From Rhodospirillaceae bacterium (GTDB taxonomy: Bacteria; Pseudomonadota; Alphaproteobacteria; Micavibrionales; UBA2020): a stretch of DNA of 15,786 bases. Positions 1-6,338 of this stretch are shown in pieces (the first letter of the stretch is position 1; every line of letters begins with the position of its first letter). The position numbers and the translations under genes were made by a program. The notes beneath the pieces are model-generated. The model saw only the letters and a list, made by a program, of their open reading frames with translations. It ran no database searches and had not been told where the DNA came from. The stretch is taken from assembly GCA_003524565.1 (NCBI GenBank), contig DQGU01000248.1:1-15786 (forward strand), in the 5' to 3' direction.

Positions 1-44
1 GAAAGAACGGCACAGGCAAAAATAAAAACAAAGAAAGACAGAGC

Positions 45-1208
45 GTGTTTTTTAAACGGGCCACACTTTTCACCTGCTTCGGCTTCAAGGTCAAGGCGGA
101 CCTCAGCTGGGTATTTCTCTCTCTGCTCATCTACTGGATGCTGGCGACGAATACGTTTCCGCGCCTGATACCCGGACACCATCCGGATGTGTACCAGCTG
201 ATGTCGCTCTCCGCGCTCGGGCTTTTGATGGTGTCCATCATCGCACACGAAGTCGCGCATGCCGTCATCGCTGAATATTACCAGATGCCGATTGAAAGCA
301 TTACGCTGTTCATCTTCGGCGGCGTTGCGGAAATGAAGGGGGAGCCCAGCCACCCCAAGGGCGAATTTTTCATGGCGCTGGCAGGCCCGGCGATGAGCGC
401 GCTGCTCGGCGGTATTTTTTATGGCGCCTATCAGACGTATCTGATTTACATGCCGGAAGGCCCGACGTCGGAAGTTTTGCACTTCCTTGGCCTTCTCAAT
501 ATCCTGATTGCAGGGTTTAACGTCATCCCCGCCTTCCCGCTGGATGGCGGGCGGGCGCTGCGCGCTGTTATCTGGAAGGTGAAGGGCAATCTGGTGCTGG
601 CGACGCGCATTGCCTCCAGCCTTGGCGCGGTGTTTTCATACGCGCTTTTGGGATATGCCGTCTGGCTTATTTTGCAATACAACGATGTGATGTCCGGCAT
701 GTGGACGGGCATCATGGGGCTTTTCCTGCATGCGGCGGGCGGATACAACGTGCGCCAGACCGAAAACCGCAGCCTGCTGGCATCGGAAACCGTTGCGCGC
801 TTCATGCATAACCGCATCGTTACCGTCACGCCCGACCTGACCATCAACGAAATGGTCGACCAATATGTGTACAAACACTATCAAAAAGCGTTTCCGGTGC
901 TGGAAAAAGACAAGCTGGTCGGCGTAGTGACGCTGCAGGCGCTGCTGTCGCTCGACCGGCATAAATGGCATTGGCTGCATGTCGGCAGTGTGATGGAGCG
1001 CCCATCGGCCGATAATACCATCGCCATCGACGCGGGGGCTTATGACGCGCTCGACCTCATGCAATCGCAGGGGCGGGAAATGCTGATGGTCACGGGCGAA
1101 GACGCGCGTTTCATGGGCGTCATCAGTTTCCGCGACCTTGCAGCGTTTTTGTCGATTACGATGAAAATTGACCACGACAAACCCGTGACGGAAAGCCGCA
1201 AAGCCTAG
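45..1208 (+). CDS. Site-2 protease family (M50) membrane metalloprotease with tandem CBS domains
   Basis: This is a 387-residue intramembrane zinc protease of the M50/S2P family, predicted to act in the inner membrane on membrane-bound substrates. The zinc motif HEVAH is at residues 68-72, and the second motif with the third ligand, N159-x3-PLDGG, ends at 169. Hydrophobic segments surround both motifs. The C-terminal part (about 245-375) forms two CBS domains, which in relatives bind adenine nucleotides and regulate activity. The order of membrane protease then CBS pair is the standard group-3 S2P layout. The start is GTG at 45, with an AAGAAAG purine stretch about 8 bases upstream; no other ATG, GTG or TTG lies in frame between the left edge and it. 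The gene ends one base from the convergent stop at 1210, leaving no room for a terminator. The physiological substrate cannot be told. Confidence 0.9.
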   Translation: MFFKRATLFTCFGFKVKADLSWVFLSLLIYWMLATNTFPRLIPGHHPDVYQLMSLSALGLLMVSIIAHEVAHAVIAEYYQMPIESITLFIFGGVAEMKGEPSHPKGEFFMALAGPAMSALLGGIFYGAYQTYLIYMPEGPTSEVLHFLGLLNILIAGFNVIPAFPLDGGRALRAVIWKVKGNLVLATRIASSLGAVFSYALLGYAVWLILQYNDVMSGMWTGIMGLFLHAAGGYNVRQTENRSLLASETVARFMHNRIVTVTPDLTINEMVDQYVYKHYQKAFPVLEKDKLVGVVTLQALLSLDRHKWHWLHVGSVMERPSADNTIAIDAGAYDALDLMQSQGREMLMVTGEDARFMGVISFRDLAAFLSITMKIDHDKPVTESRKA

Positions 1209-1209
1209 G

Positions 1210-1497
1210 TCAGTTTTTCTTGACCACTTTCATGGCCGCGGGGCGTTTCAGGCCGCGCTTGGGCGCGTTGTCATTCGGATACATTTCTTCGCGCATGCGC
1301 TCGACATCGCGCGCCATGCGGTTGAAGGCTTCGAGCAGCTGGCGGTTGACGCGCAGCAGTTCACGCTGTTCATCGCGCAGCGCCTTCACCTCGTCGCGCA
1401 GGGATTTTATTTCCCGCTGCGTGTCTGTGACACCTTTGGCTGCGGTCTTGGCGTTATCGACAACATCGCGTTTGTCGTAGTAGCTCCACTCGCTCAT
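1210..1497 (-). CDS. Small coiled-coil protein, downstream twin of the preceding gene
   Basis: This is a hypothetical protein of 95 residues. Residues 22-72 are dense in E, R, K, L and Q with heptad-like spacing and almost no helix breakers, so a coiled coil is likely. The tail (about 78-95) is basic and proline-containing. There is no signal peptide or membrane segment, so it is probably cytoplasmic. Its ATG overlaps the stop of the upstream gene as ATGA (1494-1497), so the two are very likely translated together. The segment AFNRMARDVERM (57-68) followed by RGL (81-83) resembles AFNRVADALEAM and RGL in the upstream protein, suggesting the pair arose by duplication. No family is recognised and no function can be given. 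Confidence 0.72.
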   Translation of the reverse strand: MSEWSYYDKRDVVDNAKTAAKGVTDTQREIKSLRDEVKALRDEQRELLRVNRQLLEAFNRMARDVERMREEMYPNDNAPKRGLKRPAAMKVVKKN

Positions 1498-1772
1498 GGT
1501 GCGCCCCCGCCCGCGCCGCGCGCCGGTTTCTGCGCAGCAAGGCCGCGCGGTTTTTGCATAGAGGGTTTCAGGTCTTCACGCAGACCGCGAATTTCCGCCG
1601 TCATCGCCTCCAGCGCATCGGCGACGCGATTGAAAGCCTTGGCCGTGCCCGCATCGTTTTTCACCGACTGCTCTTTCAGCAGACGCAGCAGCTGGTGCGT
1701 GACCTCGTCGCCGCTGCGTACGGCTTCGAGAATCCCGCGCACAAGCTTGACGTCTGAAGTATCCATCGGCAT
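1494..1772 (-). CDS. Small helical protein, upstream twin of a coiled-coil pair
   Basis: This is a hypothetical protein of 92 residues. A mostly helical, charged body (about 5-68) is followed by a low-complexity tail rich in A, G, P and K (69-92). There is no membrane segment. It is first in a two-gene unit whose second gene starts inside its stop codon. Two starts are possible, ATG at 1772 or at 1766, two codons later; neither has a strong Shine-Dalgarno sequence, so the first is kept. The shared AFNR and RGL segments link it to its neighbour. A perfect TTGACA box lies upstream at 1835-1840. No function is recognised; a small scaffold or partner protein is only a guess. Confidence 0.68.
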   Translation of the reverse strand: MPMDTSDVKLVRGILEAVRSGDEVTHQLLRLLKEQSVKNDAGTAKAFNRVADALEAMTAEIRGLREDLKPSMQKPRGLAAQKPARGAGGGAP

Positions 1773-1811
1773 GGCGAATCTGCTTTCGGGCGGAGAGTGG
1801 AAAGGTCTATT

Positions 1812-1840
1812 TACCTAACATCCGTGCGGCAATATGTCAA
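1812..1840 (-). promoter_or_regulatory. Candidate sigma-70-type promoter for the coiled-coil gene pair
   Basis: On the minus strand a perfect -35 box TTGACA (1840-1835) is followed after 17 bases by a weak -10, TAGGTA (1817-1812). It faces the ATG at 1772 and lies in the 108-base gap after the DUF423 gene. The -10 matches poorly, so this remains a candidate. Confidence 0.35.
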
Positions 1841-1880
1841 TCGGCGATGTCGATATAGAACCCTTTGATTTCAAAAAAGA

Positions 1881-2264
1881 TTATGCCCGCGCGGGCGCGG
1901 GTCGCCATGCGGCAACAGCCGCACAAAGCCAGCCCAGCATCAACGCCACCCCGCCCGACGGCACAAAACCGCGCAAGGCCTCTGTCACGCCAAGGGTGCG
2001 CAAATAAATGAAGCCGGAAAAAACCAGAATGCCGAGTGTGAACAGCGCCCCCGCCGCCAGAAGAGGTACAGACTTGCCGCCCGCCCGCGCCCAGATACCC
2101 AGCGCCAGAAGCGCCAGTGCATGCAGCATTTGATATTGTACGGCCATTTGCATGCTGGCGCGCGCGGCGTCATCGGCGAAAATATGGCCATGACTGGCAT
2201 AGGCACCGAGCGCCACCCCCGATGCGCCAAAAAAACCGGCCAGCGTGATAAATATTTTATCCAT
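1881..2264 (-). CDS. DUF423 family small integral membrane protein
   Basis: A 127-residue inner-membrane protein of the DUF423 (YgdD-like) family, whose biochemical role is not established. The family signature is visible at the N-terminus: a hydrophobic helix, then GASGVALGAYASHG, with further hydrophobic helices giving about four membrane segments. I place the start at ATG 2264 (MDKIF...). The open frame extends upstream to 2336, but that part overlaps pyrE and reads as non-family sequence. An ATG two codons earlier (2270) is an alternative. The start is 23 bases beyond the pyrE stop, so the gene is probably the distal member of the pyrE transcript. Length and composition are typical for the family. 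Confidence 0.85.
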   Translation of the reverse strand: MDKIFITLAGFFGASGVALGAYASHGHIFADDAARASMQMAVQYQMLHALALLALGIWARAGGKSVPLLAAGALFTLGILVFSGFIYLRTLGVTEALRGFVPSGGVALMLGWLCAAVAAWRPAPARA

Positions 2265-2287
2265 GCACATCAGCTGCCCGGGCGTTG

Positions 2288-2986
2288 TCAGGCAGAAACG
2301 CTGCGCGTGCTGGCGCCGCCATGGGCGGCCGACCATGCGGCAGGTGCGGCGAGGAATTTTTCAACTTCCGCCAGAACCTCCGGCTTGAAGCTGCCGCGGC
2401 GGCGCGCTTCGGCCAAAACGTCCCGCCATGTGCAAAGCGCATGCAGCGACAAGCCCGCATCGCCCAGAATTTTCGCGCTTTCGGGATAAATGCCGTAGAA
2501 AAACACAGAAAAAACATCAGTCACGACCGCGCCTGCTTCGCGCAGGGCATCGGCGAAGGAAACCTTGCTCGCTCCATCGGTCGCAAGGTCTTCGACCAGA
2601 AGCACGCGCGCGCCTTCGGGGAATTGCCCTTCGATACGCGCGTTGCGGCCGAAGCCTTTGGGTTTCTTGCGTACATACAGCATCGGCTTGCCCAGCGTTT
2701 CCGACAGCCATGCGGCGTAGGAAATGCCCGCTGTCTCGCCGCCGGCGATGTAATCAATCGCCGCAACATCGAGCGCCGATGACAGCTGCGCCGCGCCCAG
2801 CGCGATGATTTCGCGCCGCGCGTCCAGAAACGAAATCACCTTGCGGCAATCGATATAGACGGGGCTCGCCCAACCGGAGGTAAAGATATAAGGCGTATCC
2901 GCATTAAAATGCACCGCCTCGATATCCAGCAAAAGCGATGCAACCCGTGCGGCGGCAGCGTCACGGTCGAAGGAAGAGGACGTCAT
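2288..2986 (-). CDS. pyrE: Orotate phosphoribosyltransferase
   Basis: This 232-residue cytosolic enzyme joins orotate to PRPP to give orotidine 5'-monophosphate, the fifth step of de novo pyrimidine synthesis. The PRPP-binding signature VLLVEDLATDGAS is at residues 128-140, in the expected hydrophobic-hydrophobic-acid-acid form. The flexible catalytic loop with basic residues RKKPKGFGR lies at 106-114. An N-terminal substrate segment (TPYIFTSGWASPVYIDCR, 31-48) matches the family. The ATG at 2986 follows GGGAG (2997-2993) at good spacing. It lies 32 bases after the upstream three-helix protein gene and just before the DUF423 gene, so the three are probably co-transcribed. The C-terminal tail of about 20 residues is a little longer than in enteric PyrE. 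Confidence 0.93.
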   Translation of the reverse strand: MTSSSFDRDAAAARVASLLLDIEAVHFNADTPYIFTSGWASPVYIDCRKVISFLDARREIIALGAAQLSSALDVAAIDYIAGGETAGISYAAWLSETLGKPMLYVRKKPKGFGRNARIEGQFPEGARVLLVEDLATDGASKVSFADALREAGAVVTDVFSVFFYGIYPESAKILGDAGLSLHALCTWRDVLAEARRRGSFKPEVLAEVEKFLAAPAAWSAAHGGASTRSVSA

Positions 2987-3018
2987 GGCAAGCTCCCTGT
3001 ATGCGGAAAAGACGGCGG

Positions 3019-3345
3019 TTAATCGAAAAGGCTATGCCCGCGGCGGCGCGGCGGCGCAAAAATCCAGAAGTTGCGCAGCAAAAGCCCGACGCTGAAAAAA
3101 ACAATTTCCACACCCAGGCAGCCGCCCAGCGCGAAGAGGAAGAAATACTCCCCGCGGCCTTCGGGCGACATGTCGCTATAGATATAGGCGCAAAGGCCGA
3201 GGCAGAACATCACGCACATGCCCACAACCGTCCAGTTGAAGGCCTTGAGCAAACGCTCGTTCACATAGCGCGGCTGAAAGCTGAAAAAGCACCAAAGCAC
3301 CACAAGGCCGACAATGCCCAGCAAAAAGATGAACGTGCCTATCAT
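3019..3345 (-). CDS. Small three-helix membrane protein
   Basis: This is a hypothetical 108-residue inner-membrane protein. Three hydrophobic segments are evident at about 1-23, 36-57 and 67-91, separated by short polar loops (one with PRYVNER, one with DMSPEGRGE) and ending in a basic tail, PPRRRG. It has no recognised catalytic or ligand motif. The ATG at 3345 has a strong Shine-Dalgarno sequence GGGAGG (3359-3354), 8 bases upstream. A stable inverted repeat lies just before that site. It is first in the unit with pyrE and the DUF423 gene. I do not recognise the family. Confidence 0.78.
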   Translation of the reverse strand: MIGTFIFLLGIVGLVVLWCFFSFQPRYVNERLLKAFNWTVVGMCVMFCLGLCAYIYSDMSPEGRGEYFFLFALGGCLGVEIVFFSVGLLLRNFWIFAPPRRRGHSLFD

Positions 3346-3367
3346 GCGCTATGCCTCCCGTGCGAAG

Positions 3368-3393
3368 CGCCTGCAGCCATAGGCGTGCAGGCG
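3368..3393 (-). promoter_or_regulatory. Leader hairpin ahead of the small membrane protein gene
   Basis: This is an inverted repeat with 8-base arms, CGCCTGCA (3368-3375) and TGCAGGCG (3386-3393), around a 10-base loop. On the minus strand it would fold in the leader RNA and end about 8 bases before the Shine-Dalgarno sequence at 3359-3354. On the plus strand it is followed by a T-rich stretch (3401-3415) and could act as a weak terminator. The role is undecided. Confidence 0.45.
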
Positions 3394-3410
3394 AGCTTAA
3401 TCTTTTGTCT

Positions 3411-3439
3411 GTTTTAGCTGTTTTGGCCGCAAGTGGCAA
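3411..3439 (-). promoter_or_regulatory. Candidate promoter for the small membrane protein-pyrE-DUF423 unit
   Basis: On the minus strand TTGCCA (3439-3434) is followed after 17 bases by TAAAAC (3416-3411). Each box matches its consensus at four or five of six positions. Its position about 65 bases before the ATG at 3345 suits that gene. Confidence 0.35.
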
Positions 3440-3441
3440 CC

Positions 3442-3457
3442 GCCCGCAAATGCGGGC
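3442..3457. repeat. Perfect GC-rich palindrome after the PilZ gene
   Basis: GCCCGCA (3442-3448) and TGCGGGC (3451-3457) form a 7-base stem around two bases, 29 bases past the PilZ stop codon. It could mark the 3' end of that transcript, but neither strand has a T run directly after it, so it is not a standard intrinsic terminator. Confidence 0.4.
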
Positions 3458-3485
3458 ACAGGGCAATCCCACCCGAAAGCGTGCC

Positions 3486-3887
3486 TTAGGCGACCTGCGA
3501 TTCCACGAATTGCAGGGCGTGCATGCCATCCAGCACTTTCCGGAAACGGCGCTGCATATCGGGCGTCGTTTGCACGAATTCGGCGGCGATGCGCTTTTTC
3601 ATCGCGCGCACCACGCGGCCGCTCTGGCGGATAGTGATGGTTTCATGCGGCAGGCGGAAGCGGATATTCATATCGATATCCTGTCCGGCTTCGGGCATGT
3701 TGTCGGCATCAAAGCAAAGCCCGCCCATGCTCCAGTCCCGCAGGCTATAGGCGCGGCCGTTGATTTCAACTTCCGCTTCCACGCCTGATTCCCGGATATC
3801 ATGCCGGACGTGCCGGCGACGCCATTCGGACGCCCCGTTCAGGGAACCGTCACCAAGGCCGAGTATGTTCAGGAGACGATCAATCAT
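3486..3887 (-). CDS. PilZ domain protein (likely cyclic di-GMP binding)
   Basis: This is a stand-alone PilZ domain protein of 133 residues, a cytoplasmic receptor type that usually binds cyclic di-GMP and changes motility, envelope or development. Both ligand motifs are visible: the arginine motif R24-x3-R28 (RRHVR) and D51-x-S-x-x-G56 (DWSMGG), followed by beta-strand-like alternation to about residue 105 and a C-terminal helix. No output domain is attached, so it would act through a partner. ATG 3887 has a near-perfect Shine-Dalgarno sequence, AAGGAGGAG (3900-3892), and a strong upstream promoter, pointing to good expression. No diguanylate cyclase or motility gene is nearby to suggest the partner. 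Confidence 0.87.
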   Translation of the reverse strand: MIDRLLNILGLGDGSLNGASEWRRRHVRHDIRESGVEAEVEINGRAYSLRDWSMGGLCFDADNMPEAGQDIDMNIRFRLPHETITIRQSGRVVRAMKKRIAAEFVQTTPDMQRRFRKVLDGMHALQFVESQVA

Positions 3888-3890
3888 CGG

Positions 3891-3900
3891 GCTCCTCCTT
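3891..3900 (-). promoter_or_regulatory. Strong ribosome binding site of the PilZ gene
   Basis: On the minus strand AAGGAGGAGC (3900-3891) precedes ATG 3887 by 3 to 6 bases, depending on register. It is the fullest match to the anti-Shine-Dalgarno sequence in the window and fixes the start. Confidence 0.7.
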
Positions 3901-3966
3901 CCTCTTCATGTTTCATTTTTTAGGCCGCAAGGGCAGAAAGTCAAGTTTTTCAATACCATAATCTTG

Positions 3967-3976
3967 AACGGCCGTT
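3967..3976. repeat. 10-base palindrome in the PilZ gene leader
   Basis: AACGGCCGTT is a perfect palindrome that begins about 15 bases downstream of the -10 box at 3992-3997, around position +10 of the transcript. A repressor site is possible; no known operator is recognised. Confidence 0.35.
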
Positions 3977-3991
3977 AAAAACGCACAATGT

Positions 3992-4020
3992 TTTATAATT
4001 ATGGAATTGTTTGCTGTCAA
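3992..4020 (-). promoter_or_regulatory. Strong sigma-70-type promoter for the PilZ gene
   Basis: On the minus strand TTGACA (4020-4015, six of six) and TATAAA (3997-3992, five of six) are separated by exactly 17 bases. The surrounding DNA is AT-rich in a GC-rich genome. The implied leader is about 100 bases. It diverges from the rpmI promoter at 4068-4097. Confidence 0.7.
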
Positions 4021-4067
4021 GCCTCTTTGGTTTTGCCATATTTTTGACGACGCAAGATGGCTTTTCC

Positions 4068-4097
4068 TTGACTCAAAGCAAGGCTTTCTCTTATAAA
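4068..4097 (+). promoter_or_regulatory. Sigma-70-type promoter for rpmI-rplT
   Basis: TTGACT (4068-4073) and TATAAA (4092-4097) are separated by 18 bases. A start near 4104 would give a leader of about 90 bases before the rpmI ATG at 4197. Its -35 lies 47 bases from that of the divergent PilZ promoter. Confidence 0.6.
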
Positions 4098-4107
4098 AAC
4101 CCACTTA

Positions 4108-4160
4108 AAGCAGCTCTTTCGGGGGCTGCGGCGGTAAGCTGGCTCGTATTTGGCTGCCTC
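4108..4160 (+). promoter_or_regulatory. Possible ribosomal protein leader structure with alternative pairings
   Basis: In the rpmI leader GCAGC (4110-4114) can pair with GCTGC at 4125-4129. The overlapping CAGCT (4111-4115) can pair with AGCTG at 4137-4141, and a third GGCTGC is at 4152-4157. Mutually exclusive hairpins of this sort fit autoregulation by a ribosomal protein such as L20, which is known for rpmI-rplT in other bacteria. The structure here does not visibly match a described leader family, and this is inference. Confidence 0.3.
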
Positions 4161-4196
4161 GCCTACTGCTGAACGTTTAATCGAAAGGAAAAGAAA

Positions 4197-4481
4197 ATGC
4201 CAAAGATGAAGACCCACTCGGGCGCCAAAAAGCGTTTCAGTGTGACCCGCCGCGGTAAAGTACAAGCCCGCGCCGCACACAAGCGCCACCGCCTTGTCAG
4301 CAAATCCAAGAAAATGAAACGCGACAGCCGTGCCACCCTGATTATGGCGGACATGGATGCGAAAATCATTCTCGACAACTTCCTGCCCTATGAGCGCAGC
4401 AAAAAGCGCAAGACGCGCCAACAGCTGAAAAAGCAAATGCAGCTCAATGCCAAAAATAAAGCGAAGAAGGAGGCTGCATAA
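4197..4481 (+). CDS. rpmI: 50S ribosomal protein L35 with a basic C-terminal extension
   Basis: This is ribosomal protein L35 of the large subunit. Residues 1-65 carry the whole family core: MPKMKTHSGAKKRF at the start, the basic middle and the NFLPY end. L35 usually stops near residue 65, but here a further 29 residues (66-94) follow, 12 of them Lys or Arg, ending KKEAA. The frame is continuous and codes right up to the next gene, so this is a real extension rather than a missed stop. ATG 4197 follows AAAGGA (4184-4189). The stop TAA overlaps the rplT ATG by one base (TAATG), so the two are translationally coupled. infC, often upstream of rpmI, is not here; a promoter and leader precede rpmI instead. 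Confidence 0.93.
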   Translation: MPKMKTHSGAKKRFSVTRRGKVQARAAHKRHRLVSKSKKMKRDSRATLIMADMDAKIILDNFLPYERSKKRKTRQQLKKQMQLNAKNKAKKEAA

Positions 4482-4849
4482 TGGCTCGCGTTAAAGGTGG
4501 TACATCCTCTATCAATCGTCACAAAAAAGTCCTGCGTCTGGCCAAAGGCTATCGCGGCCGCAGCAGCAAATGCTTCCGCATGGCGCTGCAACGCCTCGAA
4601 AAGGCTCTGCAATACGCATACCGCGACCGCCGCGCCAAGAAAGCGGAATTCCGCGGTCTGTGGATTCAGCGTATCAACGCCGGCGCACGCCTGAACGGCC
4701 TGACCTATTCCAAAATGATGGGCGGCCTGAAACTGGCCGGCATCACGCTGGACCGCAAAGTCCTCGCAGACATCGCCGTGCGCGACCCTGCCGGTTTTGC
4801 CAGCATCGCTGAACAGGCGAAAGCTGCATTGGCCAAAAAAGCCGCGTAA
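4481..4849 (+). CDS. rplT: 50S ribosomal protein L20
   Basis: Ribosomal protein L20, a 122-residue early-assembly 23S rRNA-binding protein. The start MARVKGG, the RHKKVLRLAKGYRGR segment (13-27) and the later RDRRAKK-x3-RGLWIQRINA block match the family throughout, and the length is normal. In several bacteria L20 also represses its own rpmI-rplT transcript. It starts within the rpmI stop codon and is followed by an intrinsic terminator 26 bases after its stop. pheST, a frequent downstream neighbour, is not present. Confidence 0.96.
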   Translation: MARVKGGTSSINRHKKVLRLAKGYRGRSSKCFRMALQRLEKALQYAYRDRRAKKAEFRGLWIQRINAGARLNGLTYSKMMGGLKLAGITLDRKVLADIAVRDPAGFASIAEQAKAALAKKAA

Positions 4850-4874
4850 GCGACTTTAACGGACAGATATAAAG

Positions 4875-4909
4875 AAACCGCGGACGGCATGGCCTCCGCG
4901 GTTTTTTTT
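4875..4909 (+). terminator. Rho-independent terminator of rpmI-rplT
   Basis: AAACCGCGGA (4875-4884) pairs perfectly with TCCGCGGTTT (4895-4904) around a 10-base loop whose GGC and GCC can pair further. A run of eight T residues (4902-4909) overlaps the end of the stem. It lies between rplT and radA, separating ribosomal from repair transcription. Confidence 0.92.
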
Positions 4910-4970
4910 ATGCGCGGAAAATGCTACACAAAGAACAGTAAAAGAACGGATTGTCCCGAACGGATACACC

Positions 4971-6332
4971 ATGGCCAAAGCCCAACGCCTCTACGTCTGC
5001 CAAAGCTGCGGCGCCACCCACAACAAATGGGCGGGCAAGTGCGAAGCCTGCGGCGAGTGGAACAGCATCGTCGAGGAAATATCCGAAGCACGCCCGCCGC
5101 AAGGGCTCAGCCGCGGCCGCGGCAAGGTGATTGAATTCGCCGCCCTCTCCGGCGCGGCCGAAGCGGCCCCCCGCCGCAAAAGCGGTATCGAAGAATTCGA
5201 CCGCGTCACGGGCGGCGGCCTTGTCCCCGGCTCTGCCGTGCTTATCGGCGGCGACCCGGGCATCGGCAAATCGACTTTGCTTTTGCAGGTCATGGCGAAG
5301 CTGTCGGCACATGCACGCTGCGCCTATGTATCGGGCGAAGAGGCCATCGACCAGGTGCGCATGCGCGCGCGCCGTCTGGGCTGTGACAAAATGCCTGTTG
5401 CGCTCGCGGCGGCGACCAACGTGCGCGACATCATCGAAACGCTGGAGCGTGAAAAAATCGATGTCATCGTTATCGATTCCATCCAGACCATGTATCTCGA
5501 CAACCTCGATTCCGCGCCCGGCACCGTGGCGCAGGTACGCGCCAGCGCGCAGGAACTGATACGCACCGCCAAAAAACGCGGCACGTCGCTTTTGCTGGTC
5601 GGCCACGTCACCAAAGAAGGGCAGATTGCAGGCCCCCGCGTGCTGGAGCACATGGTCGATACCGTTCTTTATTTCGAAGGCGACCGCGGTCACACTTTCC
5701 GCATTTTGCGCGCGGTTAAGAACCGTTTTGGCGCGACGGATGAAATCGGCGTTTTTGAAATGGCCGAACAGGGTTTGGCCGAAGTTGAAAACCCCTCCGC
5801 CCTTTTCCTTGCACAGCGCCAAGAACAAATCTCCGGCAGCGCCGTTTTCGCAGGCATGGAAGGCACACGCCCCGTGCTGGTCGAAGCGCAGGCACTGGTC
5901 GCCCCCTCGCCGCTCGGCACGCCGCGCCGCGCCGTTATCGGCTGGGACAGCGGACGCCTTTCGATGGTGCTGGCGGTGCTGGAGGCACGCTGCGGCGTGC
6001 AAATCGGCCCCAATGACGTTTATCTGAATATCGCGGGCGGCCTGCGCGTGACAGAACCCGCCGCCGATTTGGCCGTCGCCGTCGCGCTTGTCAGCTCCAT
6101 GTCCGGCGTGCCTGTGCCTGCCGATATGGTGATTTTTGGCGAGATTGGCCTATCGGGCGAAGTGCGCAACGTCGGGCAGGCCGACCACAGATTGAAAGAA
6201 GCCGCCAAGCTCGGCTTCCGCCATGCCCTCATACCCGCCACGGGCGGCAAGCCGCCGATGAAACCCGACGGCATGAAACTGACACAAATCCGGCATCTGA
6301 AAGACATGCTGCCGCTGTTTACGGAGGAATAA
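4971..6332 (+). CDS. radA: DNA repair protein RadA
   Basis: A RecA-like ATPase of 453 residues that processes recombination intermediates and promotes branch migration alongside RecA. Domains in order: a four-cysteine zinc finger (C10-x2-C13 and C24-x2-C27); an ATPase core with Walker A GGDPGIGKST (93-102) and Walker B VIVIDS (165-170); the RadA-specific KNRFG motif (250-254); and a C-terminal Lon-protease-like domain (about 290-453). All key residues are present and the length is usual. The start ATG 4971 has only a weak upstream ACGGA. It follows the rplT terminator by about 60 bases, where no clear promoter was found. The next gene begins 6 bases after its stop. Confidence 0.95.
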   Translation: MAKAQRLYVCQSCGATHNKWAGKCEACGEWNSIVEEISEARPPQGLSRGRGKVIEFAALSGAAEAAPRRKSGIEEFDRVTGGGLVPGSAVLIGGDPGIGKSTLLLQVMAKLSAHARCAYVSGEEAIDQVRMRARRLGCDKMPVALAAATNVRDIIETLEREKIDVIVIDSIQTMYLDNLDSAPGTVAQVRASAQELIRTAKKRGTSLLLVGHVTKEGQIAGPRVLEHMVDTVLYFEGDRGHTFRILRAVKNRFGATDEIGVFEMAEQGLAEVENPSALFLAQRQEQISGSAVFAGMEGTRPVLVEAQALVAPSPLGTPRRAVIGWDSGRLSMVLAVLEARCGVQIGPNDVYLNIAGGLRVTEPAADLAVAVALVSSMSGVPVPADMVIFGEIGLSGEVRNVGQADHRLKEAAKLGFRHALIPATGGKPPMKPDGMKLTQIRHLKDMLPLFTEE

Positions 6333-6338
6333 CCACCC

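Noticed and set aside
2265..2336. Longer N-terminus for the DUF423 protein
   Set aside because: The extra 24 residues overlap pyrE and are not family-like. MDKIF at 2264 begins the conserved membrane helix.
4908..6002. A 364-codon minus-strand frame opposite radA
   Set aside because: RadA on the plus strand is complete with all motifs. The antisense product is low in recognisable structure and rich in A, R and H.
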